Positions 55,153 through 62,500 of a stretch of DNA of 64,000 bases are shown piece by piece. Both the position numbers and the translations under genes were made by a program. The stretch's first letter is position 1. Each line of letters starts with the position of its first letter. Under the pieces are notes generated by a model that was given only the letters and a program-made list of their open reading frames with translations, did not search any database and was not told the DNA's origin. The stretch is from Cupriavidus sp. P-10 (GTDB lineage: Bacteria; Pseudomonadota; Gammaproteobacteria; Burkholderiales; Burkholderiaceae): contig NZ_AP025172.1 in the NCBI RefSeq assembly GCF_003402535.2, positions 186,001 to 250,000 on the forward strand. The letters are read 5' to 3'.

Positions 55153-55441
55153 ATCAGACGGTGCTTTACCCCTGTTTCTCGGGATTTCAGTGCGAAGCCG
55201 TCGCCTGGCGCGACGTGGAATTCAGTTGCAAGGTTTTGAGCTTGAAAGTGGCTCACCAGCAACCGCACGGATTAGTGACGTATGCATTACGTTTCGCGTA
55301 AGAACAGCAGCGCGCAATCCAATCCTGGACGACCCGAATTAGCCTTACTCCGAGTACCGGTTGGCAACGTAGGGAATGAAGGATGTTGAATCTATGTCGT
55401 AGAATTGCTTACTTCCTGCATTGCGCAACTCAGGGTCATTG

Positions 55442-55894
55442 ATGCGTGTTGGCCGACCGATTCCTGCCCCTCCTCAGCCCCGCTGCGATTACTGCGGCGG
55501 GAAGGCGGCTCTTGCCCGCGTGGGGGAAGAGGCCTATCCCTACCTGGAGGACCACGGGCCTGTGTGGATCTGCTCGCCGTGCCAGGCGTGGATCGGCGTG
55601 CGTGCGCGAAGCAAGCACCATACCCCGCTTGGACGGTTGGCGGACGCGGCATTGCGTGAAAAGAAGAGCCGACTGCACGATGCGCTCGAGCCTTTGGTCA
55701 CGGCAAAGATGCGGCGCGATGGTGTCAATGCCTTTGAGGCGCGGGGCAAGGCAATGAAGTGGCTGATTGCATCGCTCCACCTTCCAGTCGACAGTCCCAG
55801 CATCCATGCCCTTTCGCTTGAGCAGTGCGAACAGGCAATCCGATTCATCGCAGAGTTCCAGGCATCACGTCAGCGAGAGCCTTCGGATCCCTGA
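55442..55894 (+). CDS. DUF3268 family zinc-finger protein
   Basis: A 150-residue protein with a zinc-finger-like Cys pattern (RCDYCGGKAAL and WICSPCQAWIG), followed by a helical part (REKKSRLHDALEPLV, GKAMKWLIASLHLP). It matches DUF3268 proteins, often seen in prophages and mobile islands. I start at the ATG at 55442; an in-frame TTG at 55421 is possible. Its 3' end overlaps an antisense helicase remnant. Confidence 0.8.
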   Translation: MRVGRPIPAPPQPRCDYCGGKAALARVGEEAYPYLEDHGPVWICSPCQAWIGVRARSKHHTPLGRLADAALREKKSRLHDALEPLVTAKMRRDGVNAFEARGKAMKWLIASLHLPVDSPSIHALSLEQCEQAIRFIAEFQASRQREPSDP

Positions 55895-56085
55895 CGAGGG
55901 CAGCACTTCCGACAGGATCGCCTTGGCAACCGCGGCTTTCCGCGCTTGCATCGCGACGAATTTCTCTTCGACTGCCCCCGGTGATCAGCTTATAGACGAA
56001 CACGGGCTTGCCCTGGCCGAGACGAGTACGCGGTCGTTGGCCTGATTTTCAACGGCGGGATTCCAGCAGGGATCGTATTGAATTA
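55886..56085 (-). pseudogene. C-terminal remnant of an SNF2-family helicase, two frameshifts
   Basis: Reading the minus strand in three frames in turn gives IIQYDPCWNPAVENQANDR, then LGQGKPVFVYKLITGG, then AVEEKFVAMQARKAAVAKAILSE. Together these match the end of the SNF2 helicase C domain (motif VI region) in the right order. The rest of the gene is gone; the remnant begins at the phasin stop codon. It is dead. Confidence 0.7.
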
Positions 56086-56589
56086 TGCTCCCGCCGCCTG
56101 ATCCATTTTTGCCGTCAGCGTCTGCGCCACCCAATAGCCGGTATTGACCTCGATATTTTCCTGCAGGGTTACGAGGTCGACCAGTTGGTTGCTGACGAGC
56201 AATCCGTAGCGAGCGAACAGGTCCAGCTCCTGTTCGACGAGCTTGGACATAGTGTTGGCACGCTTGACTTGCGCGCGCTCTTGCAGCCAGGCAGTCCATC
56301 CTTGCATCCATTCCTGCTGCTGAGCCTGCAGGCGCTGGACGATCGCGTACTGCAGTTGGAACAACTCCGTCAGCACTTGCGCATCCATAGTGAAAGGTGC
56401 CAGGTTCACGGTCTTTACTCCAGTACCGACGGTACGCATGGCCCACCCGGACATCAGCGACTGCAGCGTCTGGGTGAGCTGCAACGCCGCCGGCTGGGTC
56501 ATGGCCAAGGCTTGTTGCGCTGCCGGCAAGGCCTCGGCCTTCGTTACGGAAACTGCGGGGTTACGCGGGGTCATCATGGTTCCTTTCAT
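56083..56589 (-). CDS. phaP: Phasin family protein (PHA granule-associated)
   Basis: A 168-residue phasin. The all-helical region has the family pattern (LTELFQLQYAIVQRLQAQQQEWMQGWTAWLQERAQ) and few charged breaks, as expected for a protein covering polyhydroxyalkanoate granules. The ATG at 56589 has AAGGAGAG upstream. It lies 14 bases after the PHB depolymerase stop, so granule surface and granule breakdown proteins are in one operon. Confidence 0.85.
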   Translation of the reverse strand: MKGTMMTPRNPAVSVTKAEALPAAQQALAMTQPAALQLTQTLQSLMSGWAMRTVGTGVKTVNLAPFTMDAQVLTELFQLQYAIVQRLQAQQQEWMQGWTAWLQERAQVKRANTMSKLVEQELDLFARYGLLVSNQLVDLVTLQENIEVNTGYWVAQTLTAKMDQAAGA

Positions 56590-56603
56590 CTGCAGCCTCT
56601 CCT

Positions 56604-57671
56604 TCAACCGCCAAGCCGACTAAGCATGCCGTGGATGGCCCTGATCTGGATCGCATCACGCGAATAATAGTCGGGCTGCTCGGCGTCCGCGCTGGAATAA
56701 CCCCACCAGTCCCAGCAGCCATCGGGGTTCTGCGTCAGGCTGTCATCGGTGCCCTCTGCCTGCGGGTAGAGCACGATGATGTTGTTGCTGTCGGCGATAT
56801 TGTTGTAGCCGGTGGTCGTGATGTATCGGTTGCCGTAAGGTGGCTGGCTGGCAAAGTCGGACTGACCGAAGGTGAAATCAATGTAGTTGTAGCCTTGCTT
56901 GCAGCCATGGAGGACGATGTGGACCCGAGCCGCTGCACCATCTGCGACAGCCTGCGGTACGTAGGCATAGCCATACTTGCTCATGCTGGCCCGCGCCTCG
57001 TTACCAAAGAATTCCGTCTGGTCAAAGCGCAGCAAACGCCCGCTCAACTGCTGCGAAGGGGCGTGCATGTCGCCATAGATATGCCGCAGGATATGGTGGG
57101 ACTGAATGAAACTGCCGTTGTTGATATACGGCGGCTGATTGGTGCTCAGGGGCGAATCCTCGGCGTTGTCGGTGATGATCGAGTGGCCGGCCGGCACGCT
57201 GTTGTCAAAATGGATGTCGTCAGCGCTGACGCCAAGCAGGTGGTAGAAGTCGCGTGTGCGTTCCACCACGGTGGAATACACCACGCTGTCTTCGCTGCCG
57301 GTAAAGATATAGACACGATCGCCGGCAAGGTTGGCGATGGGGTCGATCTTGCCGGCGAGCGCAGTTTCGTGTGCGAGCTGTGCAAGACGCGCCGCGTTGG
57401 GCGCGGTGCGCGGCACAAGGGGATTCATGCACAAATGCAGTGCATTGAGTTCGTAAGCATCCTCTGCTACCGCAGACGCGGAACGATACGCTTCCGCGCA
57501 GCGATACGGGCCTCCCGCGATCACGCCCGCGCCGCAAAAACTCGACGAATGGGCGAGATGCATTTGTACGGTCATAAAGGCACCCGAGGAGAGCCCCGAA
57601 ATGGAGCTTTTCCCCTTCTCGACCTTATACGTGCCGAGTTGAACGACCTCACTGTCGATATCACCTGCCAT
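56604..57671 (-). CDS. Intracellular-type PHB depolymerase with type II catalytic domain (PhaZd-like)
   Basis: A 355-residue depolymerase without a signal peptide. The lipase-box-like GLSSG has the nucleophile Ser28. FGQSDFASQPPYGNRYI, and DGCWDWWGY near the end, are typical for short-chain-length PHA depolymerases of catalytic type II. Cupriavidus necator PhaZd1, an intracellular enzyme of this type, is about the same size. GGAGGGGGAC precedes the ATG at 57671; a start 13 codons earlier is possible. It is the first gene of the operon with the phasin. Confidence 0.88.
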   Translation of the reverse strand: MAGDIDSEVVQLGTYKVEKGKSSISGLSSGAFMTVQMHLAHSSSFCGAGVIAGGPYRCAEAYRSASAVAEDAYELNALHLCMNPLVPRTAPNAARLAQLAHETALAGKIDPIANLAGDRVYIFTGSEDSVVYSTVVERTRDFYHLLGVSADDIHFDNSVPAGHSIITDNAEDSPLSTNQPPYINNGSFIQSHHILRHIYGDMHAPSQQLSGRLLRFDQTEFFGNEARASMSKYGYAYVPQAVADGAAARVHIVLHGCKQGYNYIDFTFGQSDFASQPPYGNRYITTTGYNNIADSNNIIVLYPQAEGTDDSLTQNPDGCWDWWGYSSADAEQPDYYSRDAIQIRAIHGMLSRLGG

Positions 57672-57929
57672 GTCCCCCCTCCGTGATTGAGATTTTGTCC
57701 GGGACTTCATGCCTGCAGCGACACGTCAGACGCGGGTCCGCCAGGCGGGTTTCGCGGCCAACATGGAACAAATCGAAACGTGGAATCCGATGTGGTGCAA
57801 TGCACAATTTATATTAGCTGACCGGCATGGTGGCTGCCACACAAATCTTCGACTGCGAGTCACGAGGCGGTAACGGTGGTCTGCCAGTAGGCGTCGCGGG
57901 GAGACTTCACGGACCAGCGCCCTTTGTCG

Positions 57930-58088
57930 CTAGGCCTGCTGGTTGTCGTCGCGATGATAGTAGCGATCCTGCGCGTACAGGATGCTCTTTCCGCTGCGGC
58001 ATTTCATCGCATGAGCCGATGTGGCGAGTGAAATAAGCAGGGAAGCGCTGAGTATTTGCTTCGTTGTTGTTTTTGGCAAACGTACCAC
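57930..58088 (-). CDS. Possible small secreted protein
   Basis: A 52-residue frame from a GTG at 58088 has a convincing signal peptide (LSASLLISLATSAHA) and a short mature part (MKCRSGKSILYAQDRYYHR). No start signal is strong and no family is known to me. It lies in the gap upstream of the depolymerase. Confidence 0.4.
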   Translation of the reverse strand: MVRLPKTTTKQILSASLLISLATSAHAMKCRSGKSILYAQDRYYHRDDNQQA

Positions 58089-58240
58089 ATGCCAGGATGA
58101 GCCAGCCCGACCGTTGACGATATCTCGTGCGGATACTGGCTCCGGCAGACGCAGCTTCAGGCAGACAATAAATCGATTTCCATTGGGTGGTCCGCTCCTG
58201 CGGTTATACTCCGCACTCCACAACCCTATGAATAACCAAC

Positions 58241-58717
58241 ATGGTTGCAGCAAATAAATCAACGACTCGGGTGAATGCAGTTGCCAAGGGCAAGCCTGCC
58301 ACGAAGAAGGTTGCAGTGCCGACGAAGAAGGCCAGCGTACTCGCACGCGAGGCGCAATCAGCTAAGAAGCGTTTGCTGAAGCTGCGCGCCGACACGAAGA
58401 AGGCGATCGAAGCAGCAAAGCGAGAGGTCGCCAAGGCAGCGGAGGCCGCAAAGGCTGCGGCTCGCTTCGAGAAGCAGGCCGCGAAGGACAAGCTGGCTGC
58501 CAAGAAGGCTAAGGCGGCGGGCGTAAAGAAGGCAGCGGCCGGCAAGGTGGCTGCGAAGAAGCCCGCTGCAAAGAAGGCGGTTCCCGCCAATAAGGTCGCC
58601 GCGAAGGCGGCTCCGAAGGCGGCTCCGAAGGCGGCCGCAGTGAAAGCCGTGACGAAGAAGCGGGCCCCGGCAAAGAAGGTGGTTGCGCCGGTAGCATCGC
58701 CTGAAGCGGCGGCCTAA
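58241..58717 (+). CDS. Lys/Ala-rich histone-H1-like (AlgP-like) protein
   Basis: A 158-residue basic protein. Residues 30-90 form one Glu/Lys/Ala-rich helix or coiled coil (REAQSAKKRLLKLRADTKKAIEAAKREV), and the rest is AAKK- and PKAA-type repeats as in histone H1-like and AlgP-type DNA-binding tails. It probably binds DNA without sequence preference. PhaM of Cupriavidus also has a PAAKKA tail that ties PHA granules to the nucleoid, and this gene lies near a phasin gene. The ribosome-binding site is weak. Confidence 0.8.
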   Translation: MVAANKSTTRVNAVAKGKPATKKVAVPTKKASVLAREAQSAKKRLLKLRADTKKAIEAAKREVAKAAEAAKAAARFEKQAAKDKLAAKKAKAAGVKKAAAGKVAAKKPAAKKAVPANKVAAKAAPKAAPKAAAVKAVTKKRAPAKKVVAPVASPEAAA

Positions 58718-58846
58718 TATCGCCTCGGCTGGTATGCGACATTGCCAACCAGCCGATCCGCGAAAGATGCGGGCGCATTTTCTTTGCGCTCCGCACGCAT
58801 CGACTGATAGAACGCAGGCTGTGGGACTGCCCGCGTTGGCTTCACC

Positions 58847-58925
<79 letters not shown>

Positions 58926-59180
58926 AGCCACCTTCCGCTTTTTGTAGTTCGTGCGTCGCTGTGGTGCTATCCCACTCGAATACGCGTACCCGCCTGTGCG
59001 AGCTTCGCGGTCCGAAACAGCTCCGCTCGACTCGCCCACTTTCCGATTTGGTTGCCACCCTCATGGCAACTAGTTTGCGGCCAACAGCGCGACCAACATC
59101 AGAACAATAGTCATACCAATCTGATTGGCAAGCGCGCCATTCGCGCCGGTCAGCAAGGAATTCTTGCGGAGCGCCCTTGG

Positions 59181-59197
59181 AATGCGTATAAGTCAAT
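59181..59197 (+). promoter_or_regulatory. Conserved element upstream of H-NS copy 1
   Basis: AATGCGTATAAGTCAAT starts 43 bases before the ATG of the H-NS gene at 59224. The same word with one change lies at the same distance before the second H-NS gene. It may be a promoter or leader element. Confidence 0.6.
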
Positions 59198-59223
59198 AGT
59201 AATAGAAAAATATTGGAGATAAG

Positions 59224-59538
59224 ATGGCAACGTATCAGGAACTGCTGGCACAGAAGCAAGCGTTGGAGTCTCAACTCGAAGCGGTTCGTGCCTCGGAAGT
59301 TGCAGGGGTTATCGAACAGATTCGTAGCCTGATGCTCCAGTATGAACTCTCGCCGGAAGACATCGCCCCGCGCCGCCGCCGGGGCCGCCCGGCGGGTACA
59401 TATTCTGCTGCCGCGGAAAAGGTGGCGCTTCCGCCGAAGTACATGGACCCCAAGACCGGGAAGACCTGGTCCGGTCGAGGCCGGGCGCCGGCATGGCTGG
59501 GCAAGCGCCCCGAGCGTTTCCTCATCCCGCAGGAATGA
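59224..59538 (+). CDS. H-NS histone-like nucleoid protein, copy 1
   Basis: A 104-residue H-NS family protein. The N-terminal dimerisation helix (ELLAQKQALESQLEAVRASE) is followed by the DNA-binding C-terminal part with RRRRGRPAG and PKYMDPKTGKTWSGRGRAPAWLG, the beta-proteobacterial H-NS signature. It silences AT-rich and foreign DNA. A near-identical gene lies 540 bases downstream. GGAG is 9 bases before the ATG. Confidence 0.95.
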   Translation: MATYQELLAQKQALESQLEAVRASEVAGVIEQIRSLMLQYELSPEDIAPRRRRGRPAGTYSAAAEKVALPPKYMDPKTGKTWSGRGRAPAWLGKRPERFLIPQE

Positions 59539-60034
59539 GTGCATGGCCATCGTCCGCCTGGCGATGGTACTAAACGCAAAAAGAGCGGCTCTCGACGGGT
59601 AGTAGAGAGCCGTTGAACGTCCAAGAAGAAATCGGGAAACTATTGGAAGCTGCCCGCGCCTAGTATCCGCCAAGCCGCCAGGACATGCAATCGACCTGCA
59701 TCCTTGGAGGTAAGCCAGGGTAGTAACACCAAAAAATAGCCGCACCCAATAGGCCAGCCGGATCCTTCGGCCGATAATTCGTTATCCGCCATAGGTCGCC
59801 CCAGGTTGGCCCGCAGGCATGCTCGCCTGTCGGGGGCCGCTGACTCGCCACCAGGCCGAGTTATTGAAGGGCGGCTGCGCACTGCAAGCGCCCCGGAAAG
59901 TGCCTCGAATTAGCCCCGCGCGAGGCGGCCATTTTTGTGGCTCATCGAGGTTCGCCTTTACTTGACGCTCATGCTCTGAGGTTAGGAGGCCCGATCAGAA
60001 AAGCTGGCGGAAATATCTTGCGGTTCTACTATGT
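59539..60034. other. Spacer between the two H-NS genes
   Basis: About 500 bases without a supported gene. A hairpin CGGCTCTC (59586) / GAGAGCCG (59605) with an 11-base loop follows the first H-NS gene and may be its terminator. I see no other structure. Confidence 0.5.
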
Positions 60035-60051
60035 AATGCGTACAAGTCAAT
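60035..60051 (+). promoter_or_regulatory. Conserved element upstream of H-NS copy 2
   Basis: AATGCGTACAAGTCAAT starts 43 bases before the ATG at 60078 and differs by one base from the element before copy 1. Confidence 0.6.
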
Positions 60052-60077
60052 CTGGCTTAGAAATCGGAGACGAGGAT

Positions 60078-60392
60078 ATGGCAACCTATAAAGAACTTAT
60101 CGCTCAGAAGCAAGCCTTGGAAGCTCAGATTGAGGAGGCCCGTGCAACAGAGGTGGCGAGCGTTATCGAAAAGATTCAATCGCTGATGGCCCAGTATGGC
60201 CTTTCTCCGGAAGATATAGCGCCGCGGCGCCGTCGGGGCCGTCCGGCTGGTTTCACTTCTCCATCCGCGACGAAGGCTGCGCTGCCGCCAAAGTATATGG
60301 ATCCCAAGACTGGAAAAACCTGGTCGGGAAGAGGGCGGACGCCTGCGTGGCTTGGCAAGCGACCCGAGCGCTTCCTTATTCCCCAGGAATAA
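60078..60392 (+). CDS. H-NS histone-like nucleoid protein, copy 2
   Basis: A 104-residue H-NS protein with the same layout as the copy at 59224 (ELIAQKQALEAQIEEARATE, RRRRGRPAG, PKYMDPKTGKTWSGRGRTPAWLG). The pair differs mainly in the helix and the linker. The two probably form mixed dimers. I chose the ATG at 60078 by alignment with copy 1; the upstream frame is not coding. Confidence 0.95.
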   Translation: MATYKELIAQKQALEAQIEEARATEVASVIEKIQSLMAQYGLSPEDIAPRRRRGRPAGFTSPSATKAALPPKYMDPKTGKTWSGRGRTPAWLGKRPERFLIPQE

Positions 60393-60655
60393 GCTCCCCC
60401 ATTGCGCTATGAACCAGTCGGTGCGGGGCAGCAAACCGCACCATTCATGCGAGCGTTGTTCGAGCGCTCTCACTGCGCTGAAATACTTCGCAACGGATCA
60501 ATGCAGGCCAACGCGGCTTGTCCGCGTTTTCTCGCTCCCGGGGCAGGTCAAGGGAAGGAGCGGCGGTCCCTGACAGGCTTCGGAAACAGGTTCTCTCACC
60601 TTGCCATAGTTTCATTATCGTGACTCAATAGATTGAGTCTCTTTTGTGCTTCTCC

Positions 60656-60976
60656 ATGCCGCGGCCACTTCCAGATCCCACGCCTCCAGCCCGCGCGACC
60701 ATTCGCTCTATTTCACAGTTGGGCGATCGCATTCGATCCACTCGGGCCAACCAAGGTATGCCAATTGATCAGGCCGCGAAGAATTGTGCGGTTTCCGTCG
60801 GCATGCTCTCCAAGTTGGAAAACGGTAAAGGGGTCAATTTCGAGCATGTCCTCCGAGTGCTGGAGGGGCTAGATCTGACACTCTTGGTTGTTCCAAAATC
60901 GCATGCCCACTGGCTGGAGCAGGCGGCTTCCCATGCCAGGATTAGCGACGAGGGTGCGTGGGAGCAGTCTGCATAG
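60656..60976 (+). CDS. Xre-family helix-turn-helix protein (HipB-like)
   Basis: A 106-residue DNA-binding protein. The HTH is at about 20-75: LGDRIRSTRANQGMPIDQAAKNCAVSVGMLSKLENGKG, then FEHVLRVLEGLDLTLLVVP, as in HipB-type antitoxins and orphan Xre regulators. No HipA-like partner follows, so it is an orphan in this window. Confidence 0.85.
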   Translation: MPRPLPDPTPPARATIRSISQLGDRIRSTRANQGMPIDQAAKNCAVSVGMLSKLENGKGVNFEHVLRVLEGLDLTLLVVPKSHAHWLEQAASHARISDEGAWEQSA

Positions 60977-61216
60977 CGAACGCAAGCGATGTTTAGCCAT
61001 ATGCAATCGCAGTTGCGATCACGACTTGTGGATTGCATGTTGCGACCTTAAAGTTGCCGCGGTGAAGCGAAACGGACCTGTTGATCACCGTCTTGAGGGC
61101 GGATGGTCCGCTGGCCGCGTGCGCCAGACCGAATGGCGCCGCGGCCAGCGGGGTCTGCGCAGGAGTTTAGGAGACGCGCTTAACGTCATGTGTCGGAATG
61201 ACGGTGTCTTGTATCG

Positions 61217-61366
61217 CTATGTCTCTACATGCGCGCTTGCGACAGGCGGGTACGAAAATGCACCGCTGTGCGCATCCCGTTGCGTCCCCCCCAGTTCCTT
61301 GCGGTAGCGGTTCAGGTCCTGCACCGATTCAAAGGTGCGCTCGAACAGCAGCGACATATTGTGCAT
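61217..61366 (-). CDS. Short coding-like frame, probably a remnant
   Basis: A 49-residue frame (start MHNMSLLFERTFESVQDLN) follows the broken cupin gene on the same strand, in the frame of its stop codon. The codon use looks genuine, and the frame is open further up to that stop. I do not recognise the family. It may be the stump of a second gene of the same decayed operon. Confidence 0.3.
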   Translation of the reverse strand: MHNMSLLFERTFESVQDLNRYRKELGGTQRDAHSGAFSYPPVASAHVET

Positions 61367-61402
61367 GATCCGTTCAATGATCTTCTTTGCCCAGACTTCG
61401 TC

Positions 61403-61826
61403 TCATTTCGCGCTCCTTTCATAAGTGGTCAGGTCCTTTTCGCCGCTGTCCACGATAAACACGGCCAGCAGCTTGGCGGGCTTTCACATGCTCGCGTTGC
61501 GGCTGACGAGATGGTGCGAGCCCGCCTTTTCGTGGAAGCTTTCGCCCGCCTTGTAGACCCGTTCCGGTCCGTCACCGACCTTGCTGGCGATGCTGCCTGA
61601 GACAACACAGGCATAAATGAATGCCGACTTGGCGTAGTAGTGAGGCAAGGACGAGGCGCCCGGCGCGTACTCCACTTCCAGCGCGATAAGCGACTTGCCG
61701 GGCCTGTGGGGATGGCCCGGGAGAAGTTCTCCTTGACCGCATCACCGGTCCCATGTGCGGCTGCGGCGCCAGAGAACGCCATCACGGTGGCGGCAAGGAA
61801 GGGAAAAGAAGGCGTTGGGCTTTCAT
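61403..61826 (-). pseudogene. Broken secreted cupin-domain gene
   Basis: A signal peptide (MKAQRLLF, then FLAATVMAFSGAAAAHG in the next frame) is followed after another frame change by PGKSLIALEVEYAPGASSLPHYYAKSAFIYACV and VYKAGESFHEKAGSHHLVSRNAS, a cupin fold. An in-frame TGA after Met then precedes KPAKLLAVFIVDSGEKDLTTYERS. At least two frameshifts and one stop break the gene. Confidence 0.8.
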
Positions 61827-61906
61827 GTCTGTTTCCTTGGTACAGCGCTTGAAGTGGGTAGAGCGTGGATGACAATCCGCAGCTTCCAGTCCGGAAGGCG
61901 TTTTCG

Positions 61907-61922
61907 TCACGGGAGGCACACC
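61907..61922 (+). repeat. Imperfect copy of the tRNA 3' end
   Basis: TCACGGGAGGCACACC matches 15 of 16 bases of the 3' end of the CAU tRNA gene (58909-58924, TCACGGGAGGCCCACC) in the same orientation, 3.0 kb away. It could be the far attachment site of a decayed element. No integrase gene is visible. Confidence 0.4.
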
Positions 61923-61923
61923 C

Positions 61924-62226
61924 TCACGCGAGTCGAGGCAGCGATTTGTTGGGCGGCCCCGAAGCCTTGCTGGCTTCATCCCCCGCGCCGGTCTCGCCGG
62001 CGCGGCCTGGCGTAGCTGAAACGCCGCTCAGGTCTTGGCCGGCGATCAGCGAGTCGCCAAGGCTGCGGGAGTGGCCCGGCTGCGCCGATACGCCTTTCAG
62101 GTCGTGGCCGGCAGTCATGGAGTGGCTGGTCGCCCAGGCCAGGTCGGAAGCGAATGCCCACGCGGTCACGCCGGTGGACAGGATCGCAGTGGCGCCAAGT
62201 GCGCTGATCCAGTGGATCGGTTTCAT
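61924..62226 (-). CDS. Small secreted protein with two 13-residue repeats
   Basis: A 100-residue protein with a signal peptide (WISALGATAILSTGVTAWAFA). The mature part contains AGHDLKGVSAQPG (39-51) and AGQDLSGVSATPG (62-74), 23 residues apart, in a Gly/Ser/Pro-rich sequence. No family is known to me. It diverges from aceE, and both genes have the same dyad in front. The ATG at 62226 has GGAG upstream. Confidence 0.65.
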   Translation of the reverse strand: MKPIHWISALGATAILSTGVTAWAFASDLAWATSHSMTAGHDLKGVSAQPGHSRSLGDSLIAGQDLSGVSATPGRAGETGAGDEASKASGPPNKSLPRLA

Positions 62227-62245
62227 AGTGAACTCCGTTTCTTTA

Positions 62246-62268
62246 ACTACGATCAATGTAGTCGTAGT
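62246..62268. promoter_or_regulatory. ACTACGA-N9-TCGTAGT dyad before the small secreted protein gene
   Basis: ACTACGA (62246-62252) and TCGTAGT (62262-62268) are separated by 9 bases, about 20 bases before the ATG of the minus-strand gene. The same arms and spacing recur before aceE. Confidence 0.7.
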
Positions 62269-62427
62269 AAAGATAGCCCATCGTCCATCGAAGTGCAAGC
62301 ACCTTGCGAGCACGCCATCGACCGACGTCGGTGTGCTGGGCCAGGGAGGCGAGGGTGTGCTGCTTCAGCTGTGTTTCCGGTCAAGTGCAAGACATGAACA
62401 GTCCATGGCTTGCCTGAAGTCTCAAAC

Positions 62428-62458
62428 GATAACTACGACTAGACAAGTCGTAGTTATC
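62428..62458. promoter_or_regulatory. Perfect 13-base inverted repeat before aceE (ACTACGA-N9-TCGTAGT core)
   Basis: GATAACTACGACT (62428-62440) and AGTCGTAGTTATC (62446-62458) are perfect arms around AGACA. The core ACTACGA-N9-TCGTAGT is the one found at 62246. A TATACT word (62462-62467) right after it is a good -10 candidate, so a bound repressor would overlap the promoter. Confidence 0.75.
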
Positions 62459-62500
62459 GCCTATACTGGTTCTCATCGGATACCTTGATGGAGACATACC

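Noticed and set aside
55985..56446. 153-codon minus-strand frame running through the phasin gene
   Set aside because: Only the last part is meaningful, as one piece of the SNF2 remnant; the rest is a shadow of the phasin gene.
57930..58346. 138-codon minus-strand frame near the histone-like gene
   Set aside because: Only its last 52 codons look coding; the upstream part overlaps the histone-like gene's promoter region and has no pattern.
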